Shown piece after piece: positions 44,731-53,169 of a DNA stretch of 64,000 nt. Source of the DNA: Arthrobacter sp. NEB 688. GTDB taxonomy: Bacteria > Actinomycetota > Actinomycetes > Actinomycetales > Dermatophilaceae. The stretch spans positions 1,736,001-1,800,000 of the forward strand of contig NZ_CP053707.1 in the NCBI RefSeq assembly GCF_013201035.1, read 5' to 3'. Within the stretch, counting starts at the first letter, position 1; the number at the start of each line of letters is the position of its first letter. A program made the position numbers and the translations under genes. Under the pieces are notes generated by a model. The model was not told where the DNA came from, searched no databases, and worked only from the letters and a program-made list of their open reading frames with translations.

Positions 44731-45864
44731 TCAGCGGCCGACCGGCGAGAGGCCGAGCGAGCGCCCGGCGAGCCCGCGCGAGCGCGTGGCCAGCCCGGAG
44801 GCGATGCCGCGCAGCGCGACGGCCGCCGGGGAGTCCGGCTCGCCGAGGACGACCGGGCTGCCCTGGTCGGCGCCGATGCGCAGGCGCGTGTCCAGGGGGA
44901 TCTGACCGAGCAGCGGGACCTCGGAGCCGATCGAGCGCGAGAGCGACTCGGCGACCTCGCGGCCGCCGCCGGAGCCGAAGATCTCCTCGCGGGAGCCGTC
45001 GGGCAGCTCGAGCCAGCTCATGTTCTCGATGACGCCGGCGACCCGCTGGTGGGTCTGCAGGGCGATCGAGCCGGCACGCTCGGCGACCTCGGCCGCCGCC
45101 TGCTGCGGCGTGGTGACGACGAGGATCTCGGCGCCCGGGATGAGCTGGGCGACGGAGATCGCGATGTCGCCGGTGCCCGGCGGCAGGTCGAGGAGGAGGA
45201 CGTCGAGGTCGCCCCAGAAGACGTCGGCGAGGAACTGCTGCAGCGCCCGGTGGAGCATCGGGCCGCGCCAGACGACCGGCTGGTTGCCGGGCACGAACAT
45301 CCCGATCGAGATGACCTTCACGTCGTGGCTGACCGGCGGCATGATCATGTCGTCGACCTGGGTCGGCTTGTGCTCGACGCCGAGCATCCGGGGGATCGAG
45401 AAGCCGTAGATGTCGGCGTCGACGACCCCGACCCGCAGGCCCTGCGCCGCGAGGGCGGCCGCGAGGTTGGCCGTGACCGAGCTCTTGCCGACGCCGCCCT
45501 TGCCGGAGGCGACCGCGTAGACCCGGGTCAGCGAGCCGGCCTTCGCGAAGGGGACCTCGCGCTCGGCCGTGCCGCCGCGGAGCTTGGTCTTGAGCTCGGC
45601 GCGCTGCTCGTCGCTCATGACCCCGAGGGTGACGGCGACGTCGGTGACGCCCTCGACCGCGCTCAGGGCGTTGGTCGTGTCCCGGGTGAGGGTGTCCTTG
45701 AGCGGGCACGCGGCCACCGTGAGCAGGACCGTGACGGCCACGCGGCCGTCGTCGTCGTACGCGAGGTCGCCGACCATCCCGAGCTCGGTGATGGGGCGCC
45801 GGATCTCGGGGTCGATGACCGTCTCGAGGGCGGCGTGGAGGGCGTCGGTGCTGACCTGCGGCAT
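44731..45864 (-). CDS. mrp: Mrp/ApbC-type P-loop iron-sulfur cluster carrier
   Basis: This 377-residue ATPase has an N-terminal MIP18/DUF59 domain (about 5-80, with TVAACPLKDTLTRD) and a ParA-like P-loop domain (VASGKGGVGKSSVTANLA). It lacks the usual C-terminal CxxC pair, as is common in the actinobacterial Mrp group. It is thought to load Fe-S clusters on target proteins. ATG 45864 lies 7 nt after a TAGACT box whose TAG is also the stop codon of the upstream DUF1003 gene. It converges on tatB. Confidence 0.92.
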   Translation of the reverse strand: MPQVSTDALHAALETVIDPEIRRPITELGMVGDLAYDDDGRVAVTVLLTVAACPLKDTLTRDTTNALSAVEGVTDVAVTLGVMSDEQRAELKTKLRGGTAEREVPFAKAGSLTRVYAVASGKGGVGKSSVTANLAAALAAQGLRVGVVDADIYGFSIPRMLGVEHKPTQVDDMIMPPVSHDVKVISIGMFVPGNQPVVWRGPMLHRALQQFLADVFWGDLDVLLLDLPPGTGDIAISVAQLIPGAEILVVTTPQQAAAEVAERAGSIALQTHQRVAGVIENMSWLELPDGSREEIFGSGGGREVAESLSRSIGSEVPLLGQIPLDTRLRIGADQGSPVVLGEPDSPAAVALRGIASGLATRSRGLAGRSLGLSPVGR

Positions 45865-45871
45865 ACCCCCG

Positions 45872-45877
45872 AGTCTA
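45872..45877 (-). promoter_or_regulatory. -10 element of mrp (TAGACT), overlapping the upstream stop codon
   Basis: On the minus strand the DUF1003 stop TAG (45877-45875) is the first half of TAGACT, which lies 7 nt before the mrp ATG. Confidence 0.5.
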
Positions 45878-46435
45878 GGTGCGCGGCGTGGTCCGGCCGT
45901 CGTCGGCCCCGGTCGGGGGCAGGGGCTGTTGCACCACGACGAGGCCGCGCTCCTCCATCTCGTCGAGGAGGTCGCGCAGCTCGCTGCGGACGAAGTCGCG
46001 GGTCGCGGTGTCGCGCATCGCGATGCGCAGCGCGGCGACCTCCCGGGTGAGGAACTCGGTGTCGGCGAGGTTGCGCTCGTCGCGCGAGCGGTCCTGCTCG
46101 AGCGCGACGCGGTCGCGGTCGGCCTGCCGGTTCTGCGCGAGGAGGATGAGCGGGGCCGCGTAGGAAGCCTGGAGCGACAGGATGAGCGTCAGCAGCGTGT
46201 AGTTGAGCGAGCGGGGGTCGAACTGGAGGACCGCCGGCAGGAAGGTGTTCCAGACGAGCCAGACGATGACGAAGACCGTCATCCCGATGAGGAAGTACGC
46301 CGTGCCCATGAAGCGGGCGAACTTCTCGGACAGGACGCCGAACGCCTCCCCGGAGAACGCGGCCGGCAGCGTGAAGCGGCGGCGCCCGGCCTCGCGGGGG
46401 GTGTCGATGCGGGCGCGGCGCTCGCGCTCAGCCAC
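45875..46435 (-). CDS. DUF1003 membrane protein
   Basis: This 186-residue protein has two adjacent helices (about 45-65 and 80-100) and a coiled-coil-like charged C-terminal half (NRQADRDRVALEQDRSRDER). The pattern FARFMGTAYFLIGMT and FDPRSLNYTLLTLILSLQASYAAPLILLAQ is diagnostic for DUF1003. Function is unknown. GTG 46435 overlaps the end of the CBS-domain gene by 8 bp, so the two are coupled. The order CBS/MgtE, DUF1003, mrp is conserved in actinobacteria. Confidence 0.9.
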   Translation of the reverse strand: MAERERRARIDTPREAGRRRFTLPAAFSGEAFGVLSEKFARFMGTAYFLIGMTVFVIVWLVWNTFLPAVLQFDPRSLNYTLLTLILSLQASYAAPLILLAQNRQADRDRVALEQDRSRDERNLADTEFLTREVAALRIAMRDTATRDFVRSELRDLLDEMEERGLVVVQQPLPPTGADDGRTTPRT

Positions 46436-47726
46436 GACGCACCTCCTCGTGGGCGACGACGTCGTGGCGCTCCTCGCGCCAGTCGTCGGGGAGGATGTGG
46501 TCGAGCACGTCGTCGACGGTGACCGCGCCGAGCAGGTGCCCCTCCGCGTCGACGACCGGCATCCCGACGAGGTCGTAGGTGGCGAGCGTGCGGGTGACCT
46601 GCCCGAGGGTGGCGGTCGGGGGCAGCGGCTCGACGTCCTTGTCGAGGATGCCGCCGATCGGCTGGTGGGGCGCCTCGCGCAGCAGGCGCTGGATGTGGAC
46701 GACGCCGAGGAACTTGCCGGTCGGGGTCTCGAGCGGCGGCCGGCAGACGAAGACGGTGCAGGCGAGCGCGGTCGAGAGCTCCTGGCGGCGGACGACGGCG
46801 AGGGCCTCGGCGATGGAGGCCTCCGGGCCGAGGATGACCGGCTCGGTCGTCATGAGGCCGCCGGCGGTGTTCTCGTCGTACATGAGGAGGCGGCGCAGGT
46901 CGGCGGCCTCGTCGGCGTCCATCTTCTCGAGGAGCTCCTCCTGGCGCTCCGGCGGGAGCTCGGAGAGCAGGTCGGCGGCGTCGTCGGGCTCCATCGCCTC
47001 GAGGACGTCGGCGGCGCGGGCGACCTCGAGGCCGACGAGGATCTCGACCTGGTCGTCCTCGGGCAGCTCCTCGATGACGTCGGCGAGGCGCTCGTCGGTC
47101 AGGGCCGCGGCGACCTCGGCGCGGCGGCGCGGGCTGAGGTCGTGGATGACCTCGGCGAGGTCGGCGGGCTTGAGGTCCTCGTAGGTCTCGAGGAGCTTGG
47201 CGGCGCCCTGGCCCTCGCTCGCGGTGCGCAGGCCGACGACGTCCTCGATCGTCGCGACGAAGGTCTCGCCGCGCCGGCGGCCCAGGCGCCCGAGGCGGGA
47301 GGGGCGCGAGGCGTCGAGGCGGACCGCGACGCGCGTGACGTTCCATCCCCGCTGGCCGAGCTGCTCGATGCCGACGTCCTGGACGGTGGCCGTCGCGATG
47401 TCGCCGTCCTCGGTGCGGACCTGGACGGTGCGCTCGAGGAGCTCGGCGACGACGAGGGTCTCGTTGGGGCGCTGCTCGAAGCGGCGCATGTTGACCAGCC
47501 CGGTCGTGATGACCTGGCCGCCCTCGACCGAGGTGACGCGGGTCATCGGGACGAAGACGCGCCGCCGGCCGGGCACCTCGACGACGAGGCCGATGGCGCG
47601 CGGACGGGCCTTGCTGGCGCTGAACGTGACGACGACGTCGCGGACGCGGCCCACCTTGTCACCGAGCGGGTCGAAGACGTCCAGCTCGGACAGGCGGCCG
47701 ACGAAGGCGCGGGTCGGCGTGCTCAC
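46428..47726 (-). CDS. Soluble MgtE-N/CBS-domain protein with N-terminal PRC-like domain
   Basis: This 432-residue protein has an N-terminal PRC-barrel-like domain (about 1-85), an MgtE N-terminal helical superhelix (about 185-285; LSPRRRAEVAAALTDERLAD, LEAMEPDDAADLLSELPPER) and a CBS pair (about 290-415). It has no transmembrane helices, so it carries the regulatory half of an MgtE magnesium channel without the pore. It may sense Mg2+ or nucleotides. GTG 47726 lies 7 nt after TAGCCT, part of which is the upstream gene's stop codon. Confidence 0.88.
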   Translation of the reverse strand: MSTPTRAFVGRLSELDVFDPLGDKVGRVRDVVVTFSASKARPRAIGLVVEVPGRRRVFVPMTRVTSVEGGQVITTGLVNMRRFEQRPNETLVVAELLERTVQVRTEDGDIATATVQDVGIEQLGQRGWNVTRVAVRLDASRPSRLGRLGRRRGETFVATIEDVVGLRTASEGQGAAKLLETYEDLKPADLAEVIHDLSPRRRAEVAAALTDERLADVIEELPEDDQVEILVGLEVARAADVLEAMEPDDAADLLSELPPERQEELLEKMDADEAADLRRLLMYDENTAGGLMTTEPVILGPEASIAEALAVVRRQELSTALACTVFVCRPPLETPTGKFLGVVHIQRLLREAPHQPIGGILDKDVEPLPPTATLGQVTRTLATYDLVGMPVVDAEGHLLGAVTVDDVLDHILPDDWREERHDVVAHEEVRRG

Positions 47727-47733
47727 GTCCGAC

Positions 47734-47739
47734 AGGCTA
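47734..47739 (-). promoter_or_regulatory. -10 element of the MgtE-N/CBS gene (TAGCCT), overlapping the upstream stop codon
   Basis: The TAG stop of the upstream gene (47739-47737 on the minus strand) begins the TAGCCT hexamer, which lies 7 nt before GTG 47726. Confidence 0.5.
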
Positions 47740-48375
47740 TCCGCCGTCGGGCGGGGTCGAGGACGGCTCGTGGGTCGTGTTCTCGGGGGTCGTGTTGCGG
47801 CGGGCGCCGGCCCGGCCGCGCCAGTGCCAGGGGCGCCGGCGGGCGGTCGCCGGGGCCGCGGGGCGGACGGGGGCGGCGCCGCTGCCGTCGTCGTAGTGGC
47901 CGGGCTGCTCGCCGGGGCGCCCGTGGGGGGTGAGGACGTGGAGGGTGTTGTGGTCGCGCCAGCGCTCGAGGACCTCCTCGGCGCTGCCCGGCGCGTTGAG
48001 CCGCTCGGGTCGCAGGACGGCCGCCGCCTGCTCCCACGCGTCGGTGCCCGGCTCCAGGGCGCGGGCGGTCGCGTGCATCGTCAGGAGGCGTCCGCCGGTG
48101 TCCTTGCTGCGCAGGACGAGCTCGACCTCGTCGGGCAGCCAGGGCAGGTGCTGCTCGCCCGGGCCGGAGACGACGTAGGCCGCCGGCCCCGTGCCCCGCT
48201 CGTCGCCGTCGTCGTGCCAGACGTGCCACACCGGGTGCGTCGTGCCCTCCGGGAGGCGCACCCAGAGCAGGCCGGACTTGGACGCCGCCTCGTTGACGAG
48301 CTTCGTCACGTCGACCCGTGGGGGAGCGGGTGGGACGGCGGTGTCCGGTGCGTCGGTGGTCGCCTCGTCGGGCAT
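47737..48375 (-). CDS. Conserved hypothetical protein
   Basis: This 212-residue soluble protein has an N-terminal Pro/Ala-rich tail, then a compact alpha/beta domain (VDVTKLVNEAASKSGLLWVR, HPVWHVWHDDG, YVVSGPGEQHLPWLPDEVEL, GGRLLTMHATARAL) and a basic C-terminal tail with an Arg/Trp-rich patch. The central strands recall FMN-binding split barrels, but no cofactor motif is clear. ATG 48375 lies 7 nt after a -10-like GAGAGT. It is followed on the same strand by the CBS, DUF1003 and mrp genes. Confidence 0.7.
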   Translation of the reverse strand: MPDEATTDAPDTAVPPAPPRVDVTKLVNEAASKSGLLWVRLPEGTTHPVWHVWHDDGDERGTGPAAYVVSGPGEQHLPWLPDEVELVLRSKDTGGRLLTMHATARALEPGTDAWEQAAAVLRPERLNAPGSAEEVLERWRDHNTLHVLTPHGRPGEQPGHYDDGSGAAPVRPAAPATARRRPWHWRGRAGARRNTTPENTTHEPSSTPPDGG

Positions 48376-48556
48376 GGGTCGCACTCTCCCACACCGAGCG
48401 TGTGGCGGGCTCCCGGCGGACCTCCCGACCGCCTGCGTGGGTCGGGTCGTCGACGAGGTCAGGTCGCGCCCGGCGGCGCGTGCGGGCGCAGGCGCTCGGG
48501 ACACGAGATCGTCTGTGGGGGAGTGATTTTGGTCGTCCACAGGTGCGCTTGGATGC

Positions 48557-48585
48557 TTGCCCGTCGAACGCGTGTTCGGTAGGAT
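48557..48585 (+). promoter_or_regulatory. Promoter of the HNH endonuclease gene (TTGCCC-N17-TAGGAT)
   Basis: TTGCCC (48557-48562) and TAGGAT (48580-48585) have ideal 17-nt spacing and lie 5 nt before ATG 48591. It is the clearest two-box promoter in the window. Its spacer is occupied almost entirely by an SOS-like palindrome. Confidence 0.7.
48564..48579 (+). promoter_or_regulatory. LexA-type SOS box in the HNH gene promoter
   Basis: TCGAACGCGTGTTCGG matches the actinobacterial/Bacillus-type SOS box (CGAAC-N4-GTTCG perfect; only the last base differs from TCGAAC-N4-GTTCGA). It sits exactly between the -35 and -10 hexamers, where bound LexA would block polymerase. Confidence 0.75.
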
Positions 48586-48590
48586 GGGGC

Positions 48591-50027
48591 ATGGACACCG
48601 GGACCCTCTCCCGCCGCGTGACGGCGTTGCGCGAGGAGTGCGCGCGGCTGGGTCGTGAGCTGGTGGAGGGCGGTCACCGGTTGTCGGAGGACGAGGCGTT
48701 CGCGCTCGCGGGTGAGCTGCAGGGGTTGGTGAACGCAGCCGAGGGTGCGACGGCAGTGGCGGGGGCGTGGGGTGCGCGGTTCGAGCTGACGCTGATGGGC
48801 ACGGAGCGGGTCCACCCGTTGGGGTTCATGGACCAGATGTCCGGGACGCAGATGTCCTTGGCGACGGGTGTGACGGAGGGTCTGGCCACGCGGAAGGTCT
48901 CGCTCGGGGCGGCGTTGGGTGGGTGCTTCCCGCGGCTGTTGGACCTGCTGCTGGGTGGTGAGGTGCCGGCGGCGTCGGCGCACAAGGTCATCGACGCGTG
49001 TGCCGGGCTGGACGTCGAGGCGTGCGAGCGGGTCGACGGAGCCCTGGCTCCTCGTCTGGCGGGGATGGACCCGGCGCGCGTGACGGGTGAGGCTCGCCGG
49101 GTGGCCTCCCGGGTGGCGGCGGACCAGGTCGCGGCGCAGGTGGCGCGGACGAGGAAGGGTCGGCGGGTGGAGGTGTGCCCGGGTGAGGACGGGTTGACCG
49201 AGTGGCTCGCCGCGTTGCCGACGGCCACGTCGAGCGCGATGTGGACGGCGGTCGAAGCGCTGGCCGGGGACTATCGCGCGCTCGACGACGCCCTGTCCCT
49301 GCCGGAGTCCCGCGCGGACGCCCTGACCGATCTCGTCCTCAGAAACGTGACGGTGTCCGCGCAGGTGACTCTCGGGGTGCCGGTGGTCACCGACCGGCCG
49401 GCGCCGGAGCCGGTGGCGGGGACGCGGTTTCGGGTGGAGTGGGACGACGACGACACCCTCGTCGACGCGACGACGGGTGAGTTCGTGCGGTACGGCGACC
49501 TGGACCCTCAGTCGCGGGAGGAGCTGTCGTGGCTCGAGGAGCCCGCCGACGACCCCAGCGACCACGCCGTCCTCCAGGCCGAGGTGACTCCCGGGTACGC
49601 CGTGTCCGGCACCCAGCTCCCCGGCCTGGGGTGGGTCGAGCCCGCCACCCTGGCCAACCTCTTGAAGCTGCTGCCGGTCGAGGTCGCCCGGGCCGTGCTC
49701 GAGGCGGGCAGTGGCACCCTGTCCTCCCTCACCACTGCGGCGTACCGGCCACCCAGGGCCGTCAGCGACTTCGTCGAGACTCGCGACGGGACGTGTCGGA
49801 TGTGGGGCTGCACCCGCCCCGCCGCACGCTGCGACCTCGACCACGTCCGACCCTGGCCCGGCGGCAGCACGTCACCGGGCAACCTCGCTGCGCTCTGCCG
49901 ACGCCATCACCGCCTCAAGCAACAAGGGCGTTGGCGACCGATCCTGGCACCGGACGGGACCGTCACCTGGCACGGACCCGACGGCGCCACCCGCACCACC
50001 GAACCCGCTCACCGCCTCTCCGGGTGA
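48591..50027 (+). CDS. DUF222/HNH endonuclease-domain protein (13E12 repeat family)
   Basis: This 478-residue protein has an N-terminal DUF222 helical domain (about 10-330) and a C-terminal HNH nuclease domain (CRMWGCTRPAARCDLDHVRP, then LAALCRRHHRLK) with the Cys pairs and His residues needed for metal and catalysis. Members are multicopy in actinobacteria and linked to the REP13E12 repeats of M. tuberculosis, several of which are LexA-regulated. The 5' half uses more G-ending codons (GGG, GTG, TTG) than its neighbours, a hint of separate origin. It is a single gene with its own promoter. Confidence 0.9.
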   Translation: MDTGTLSRRVTALREECARLGRELVEGGHRLSEDEAFALAGELQGLVNAAEGATAVAGAWGARFELTLMGTERVHPLGFMDQMSGTQMSLATGVTEGLATRKVSLGAALGGCFPRLLDLLLGGEVPAASAHKVIDACAGLDVEACERVDGALAPRLAGMDPARVTGEARRVASRVAADQVAAQVARTRKGRRVEVCPGEDGLTEWLAALPTATSSAMWTAVEALAGDYRALDDALSLPESRADALTDLVLRNVTVSAQVTLGVPVVTDRPAPEPVAGTRFRVEWDDDDTLVDATTGEFVRYGDLDPQSREELSWLEEPADDPSDHAVLQAEVTPGYAVSGTQLPGLGWVEPATLANLLKLLPVEVARAVLEAGSGTLSSLTTAAYRPPRAVSDFVETRDGTCRMWGCTRPAARCDLDHVRPWPGGSTSPGNLAALCRRHHRLKQQGRWRPILAPDGTVTWHGPDGATRTTEPAHRLSG

Positions 50028-50173
50028 GCCGCGGCGGCGACCGTCACCCCTGCCCCTGAGTGCTCCGGGCCGGCCGCGGCGTGGGTCACACCGTGACGTG
50101 GCTCATGCGGGAGGCGCCCACCCCGCTGCTAGCGTCCGAGGCGACCGTGCACCCCGCCTCGGAAGGCTCGACG

Positions 50174-51238
50174 ATGCGCAGCGCCAAGGACTTCTTCGCC
50201 CCCCTCGCCGTGGGGGCGCCGACGCCGCTCCGCGAGGTGCCGGCCCGCCCCGGCCGGATGATCCACTTCGTCGACCCGAGCAACCCGAAGATGGCCGCGA
50301 AGGTCCCGGACCTGGTCGGCACGGTCGACGTCCTCCTCGGCAACCTCGAGGACGCCGTCAAGGCCGAGAACAAGGAGGCGGCCCGCCAGGGGCTCGTCGA
50401 CATCGCGCAGGCCACCGACTTCGGCGAGCACACCCAGCTCTGGACGCGCATCAACGCGCTCGACAGCCCGTGGGCCCTGGACGACCTCACGACGCTCGTC
50501 ACCGAGATCGGTGACCGGCTCGACGTCGTCATGGTCCCCAAGGTGCAGGGGCCCGAGGACATCCACTACGTCGACCGGCTGCTCGCGCAGCTCGAGGCGA
50601 AGGCCGGCGTGACCCGCCCGATCCTCGTCCACGCGATCCTCGAGACCGCCCGGGGGATGGCCAACGTCGAGGCCATCGCCGGCGCGAGCCCGCGGATGCA
50701 GGGCATCAGCCTCGGCCCCGCCGACCTCGCGGCCGACCGCCGGATGAAGACGACGCGCGTCGGCGGGGGCCACCCCGGCTACCTCGTGCGCCGGGACCCG
50801 GTCGACGGCGACGTCGAGGGTCCGCGGCCGGTCTTCCAGCAGGACCTGTGGCACTACACGATCGCGCGGATGGTCGACGCCTGCGCGATGCACGGGATCT
50901 TCCCGTACTACGGGCCCTTCGGGGACATCAAGGACGTGGTCGCGTGCGAGGACCAGTTCCGCAACGCCTTCCTCCTCGGCTGCGTCGGGACGTGGACCCT
51001 GCACCCGGTCCAGATCGCCATCGCCAAGAAGGTCTTCAGCCCCTCGGCCGACGACGTCGCTCACGCCCGTCGGGTGCGGGCGGCGATGGGTGACGGCACC
51101 GGCGCCGTCATGCTCGACGGCAAGATGGAGGACGACGCGAGCCTCAAGCAGTGCCTCGTCATCCTCGAGCTCGCGGAGCGCCTGTCGGCCAACGACCCCG
51201 AGCTCGCCGAGCTCTACGCCGAGCGGAGCGACGCATGA
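50174..51238 (+). CDS. HpcH/HpaI-family CoA-ester lyase (malyl-CoA lyase-like, long form)
   Basis: This 354-residue TIM-barrel enzyme of the HpcH/HpaI/citrate lyase beta superfamily contains LLGNLEDAVKAENK with Mg-binding acidic residues, VMVPKVQGPED, ILETARGMANVEAI with the catalytic Glu, and a lid-like C-terminal region. Length and features resemble Mcl1-type L-malyl-CoA/beta-methylmalyl-CoA lyases. It overlaps the next gene by 4 bp (ATGA), so the two related enzymes are co-translated. ATG 50174 follows GGAAGG. A GTCAC/GTGAC palindrome (50085-50097) and TAGCGT (50130-50135) lie upstream. Confidence 0.82.
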   Translation: MRSAKDFFAPLAVGAPTPLREVPARPGRMIHFVDPSNPKMAAKVPDLVGTVDVLLGNLEDAVKAENKEAARQGLVDIAQATDFGEHTQLWTRINALDSPWALDDLTTLVTEIGDRLDVVMVPKVQGPEDIHYVDRLLAQLEAKAGVTRPILVHAILETARGMANVEAIAGASPRMQGISLGPADLAADRRMKTTRVGGGHPGYLVRRDPVDGDVEGPRPVFQQDLWHYTIARMVDACAMHGIFPYYGPFGDIKDVVACEDQFRNAFLLGCVGTWTLHPVQIAIAKKVFSPSADDVAHARRVRAAMGDGTGAVMLDGKMEDDASLKQCLVILELAERLSANDPELAELYAERSDA

Positions 51239-52098
51239 GCGACACCTACCGTCCCCGCCGCTCGGTCCTCTACATGCCGAGCAGCAACGAGCGTGCCCTC
51301 GAGAAGGCGAAGACGCTGCCGGTCGACGGCCTGATCCTCGACCTCGAGGACGCGGTCGCCCCGGACGACAAGCCGAAGGCTCGCGAGAACGCCTGCGCCG
51401 CAGCGTCGTCCGGTGAGTACGGCCACCGCGAGGTGACCATCCGCGTCAACGGGCTCGGCACCGAGTGGCACGACGCCGACCTCGAGGCCGCCTGCGCGGC
51501 AGGCCCGGACGGCATCGTCGTCCCCAAGGTCGGCTCGGCACAGGAGGTTCGCGACCTCGTGGCCGCGATGGAGCGCCACGGCGTCCCCGACCGCACGCGT
51601 CTCTGGGCGATGGTCGAGACCCCCGGCGCCGTCCTCGACGCGCGCGCCATCGCGTCCGCCTCCGACCGGCTGGCCGTCCTCGTGCTCGGCACCAACGACC
51701 TCGTCAAGGAGCTCCAGGCGCGCTTCGTGCCCGGGCGCGCGCCCCTGCTGACGGCGCTGTCGACCGTCCTCCTCGCCGGCCGCGCGGCCGGTGTCGCGGT
51801 GCTCGACGGCGTGTTCAACGACGTCCGGGACGCCCGCGGCTTCGCGGCCGAGTGCCGCGAGGGACGTGACCTCGGCTTCGACGGCAAGACGCTCATCCAC
51901 CCCGGTCAGGTCGACCCCTGCAACACCGCCTTCGCCCCGAGCGAGGAGGAGGTCGAGGACGCCCGCGGCCTGCTCGCCGCCTGGGAGGCCGGCGCCGGCC
52001 GCGGCGTCGTCACGCACCGCGGCCGGATGGTCGAGAACCTCCACGTCGAGGTCGCCCAGCGTGTCCTCGCGGTCGACGAGGTCGTCCGCGCCCGCTGA
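51235..52098 (+). CDS. HpcH/HpaI-family CoA-ester lyase or thioesterase (CitE-like, short form)
   Basis: This 287-residue CitE-like enzyme starts with RRSVLYMPSSNERALEKAKT and has DGLILDLEDAVAPDDKPKAR (Mg site), VVPKVGSAQEV, AMVETPGAVLDA and FDGKTLIHPGQVD. Relatives include citramalyl-CoA lyase, (3S)-malyl-CoA thioesterase (Mcl2) and stand-alone CitE. Encoded directly behind a Mcl1-like enzyme, it may hydrolyse or cleave the same CoA ester. No other ethylmalonyl-CoA pathway genes are in the window, so the pathway is uncertain. Confidence 0.85.
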   Translation: MSDTYRPRRSVLYMPSSNERALEKAKTLPVDGLILDLEDAVAPDDKPKARENACAAASSGEYGHREVTIRVNGLGTEWHDADLEAACAAGPDGIVVPKVGSAQEVRDLVAAMERHGVPDRTRLWAMVETPGAVLDARAIASASDRLAVLVLGTNDLVKELQARFVPGRAPLLTALSTVLLAGRAAGVAVLDGVFNDVRDARGFAAECREGRDLGFDGKTLIHPGQVDPCNTAFAPSEEEVEDARGLLAAWEAGAGRGVVTHRGRMVENLHVEVAQRVLAVDEVVRAR

Positions 52099-52099
52099 C

Positions 52100-52124
52100 C
52101 GCCGGCCGGCGGGGCGGGCCGGCG
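52100..52124. terminator. Hairpin between the convergent lyase and saccharopine dehydrogenase-like genes
   Basis: A perfect 8-bp stem (CGCCGGCC / GGCCGGCG) with a 9-nt loop fills the 33-nt gap between the convergent genes. Confidence 0.45.
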
Positions 52125-52131
52125 TGCGTGC

Positions 52132-53169
52132 TCAGGCGGTGCGGACCGACTGCGCCTCGCGGTACGCGGCCTCCGCGGCGGCCCACGGCCCACGCCGCCC
52201 GGCCAGGGACGGCACGAGGGGCACGAGGTCGGCCGAGAAGGCGACGCTCGCCTCGCGCGGCAGGAGCGAAGGCAGGTTGTCGACGGCGATGACGTCGAGG
52301 GCGGGCTCGTCGGCCACGCGGCGGGCGGGCTCCTCCCACGACGTGATCGAGGTGTTGACCGGCACGAGGTTGTGCTCGGAGGTCACGTCGCACGTGACGT
52401 CGGCGACGACCCGCAGCTCGCGGTCCGCGTCGAGGTCCTCCGCGCGGACGAACGCCGGCTGCGGCGTCGTCGAGAGCACGCAGTTGACGAGCAGCTCGTG
52501 CTCGAGGATCGCCTCGTGGTCGAGGTCGCGGGTGTCCTCGCGGTCCCACCCGTCGAGGACGGTGCCGGCGCCGACGAGCGCGTCGAGGGCGCCGATCCCG
52601 CTGCGGCCCTGCGCGCCGATGACGAGGGCGGTCATCCCGTCGGCGCCGGCCGCGCGCACGAGGGCGTCGAGCTCGGCCTTCTCCATCGGGTGCAGCGGCT
52701 CCAGCCGCCCGCGCGCCGCGAGGACGCCGAGCGAGGCGCCGACGTAGCCCGCCCAGTAGCCGAAGGCGATGACGCGGCGGCCGTCGACGGTGAGGTACTC
52801 GAGGTCGAGCAGGCGCCCGCCGCCCGCCGTGAAGCGGCGCAGCAGCGCGTCGGCGCCGTCCTGGCCCTTGTAGGCGTGCCCGAAGAAGATGTGGGTGTGC
52901 CGCAGGGCGGCCGGCTCGTCCGGCAGCTCCTTGATGCCGAGGACGTGGGCGTCGTCGGGGGCGTCGACCCAGGAGCCGGCGGGCGCGACCTCGCAGCCCC
53001 CGGTGCGGTAGGCCTCGATGCCGAAGACGCGCTGCGGCGACTCCTCGACCGTGACCCGGACGCCGTCGGCGACGAGGCGCGCGGCGTCGTGCGGGACGAG
53101 CGGTGCACGGCGCTCGGTGGGACGGGTCTCGTGGCGCAGCCACAGGTGCGGTGACGACATGGTGCTCAT
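52132..53169 (-). CDS. Saccharopine dehydrogenase (NAD+, lysine-forming)-like protein
   Basis: This 345-residue protein of the alanine dehydrogenase/LYS1 superfamily begins with LWLRHETRPTERRAPLVPHDAARLV, has GIKELPDEP and HIFFGHAYKGQDGA in the first domain and a Rossmann-like ALVIGAQGRSGIGALDAL. It would interconvert saccharopine with lysine and 2-oxoglutarate. Since the window encodes the diaminopimelate route for lysine synthesis, a catabolic or other role is more likely. ATG 53169 is preferred to 53160 because it overlaps the upstream stop by 4 bp. Confidence 0.87.
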   Translation of the reverse strand: MSTMSSPHLWLRHETRPTERRAPLVPHDAARLVADGVRVTVEESPQRVFGIEAYRTGGCEVAPAGSWVDAPDDAHVLGIKELPDEPAALRHTHIFFGHAYKGQDGADALLRRFTAGGGRLLDLEYLTVDGRRVIAFGYWAGYVGASLGVLAARGRLEPLHPMEKAELDALVRAAGADGMTALVIGAQGRSGIGALDALVGAGTVLDGWDREDTRDLDHEAILEHELLVNCVLSTTPQPAFVRAEDLDADRELRVVADVTCDVTSEHNLVPVNTSITSWEEPARRVADEPALDVIAVDNLPSLLPREASVAFSADLVPLVPSLAGRRGPWAAAEAAYREAQSVRTA

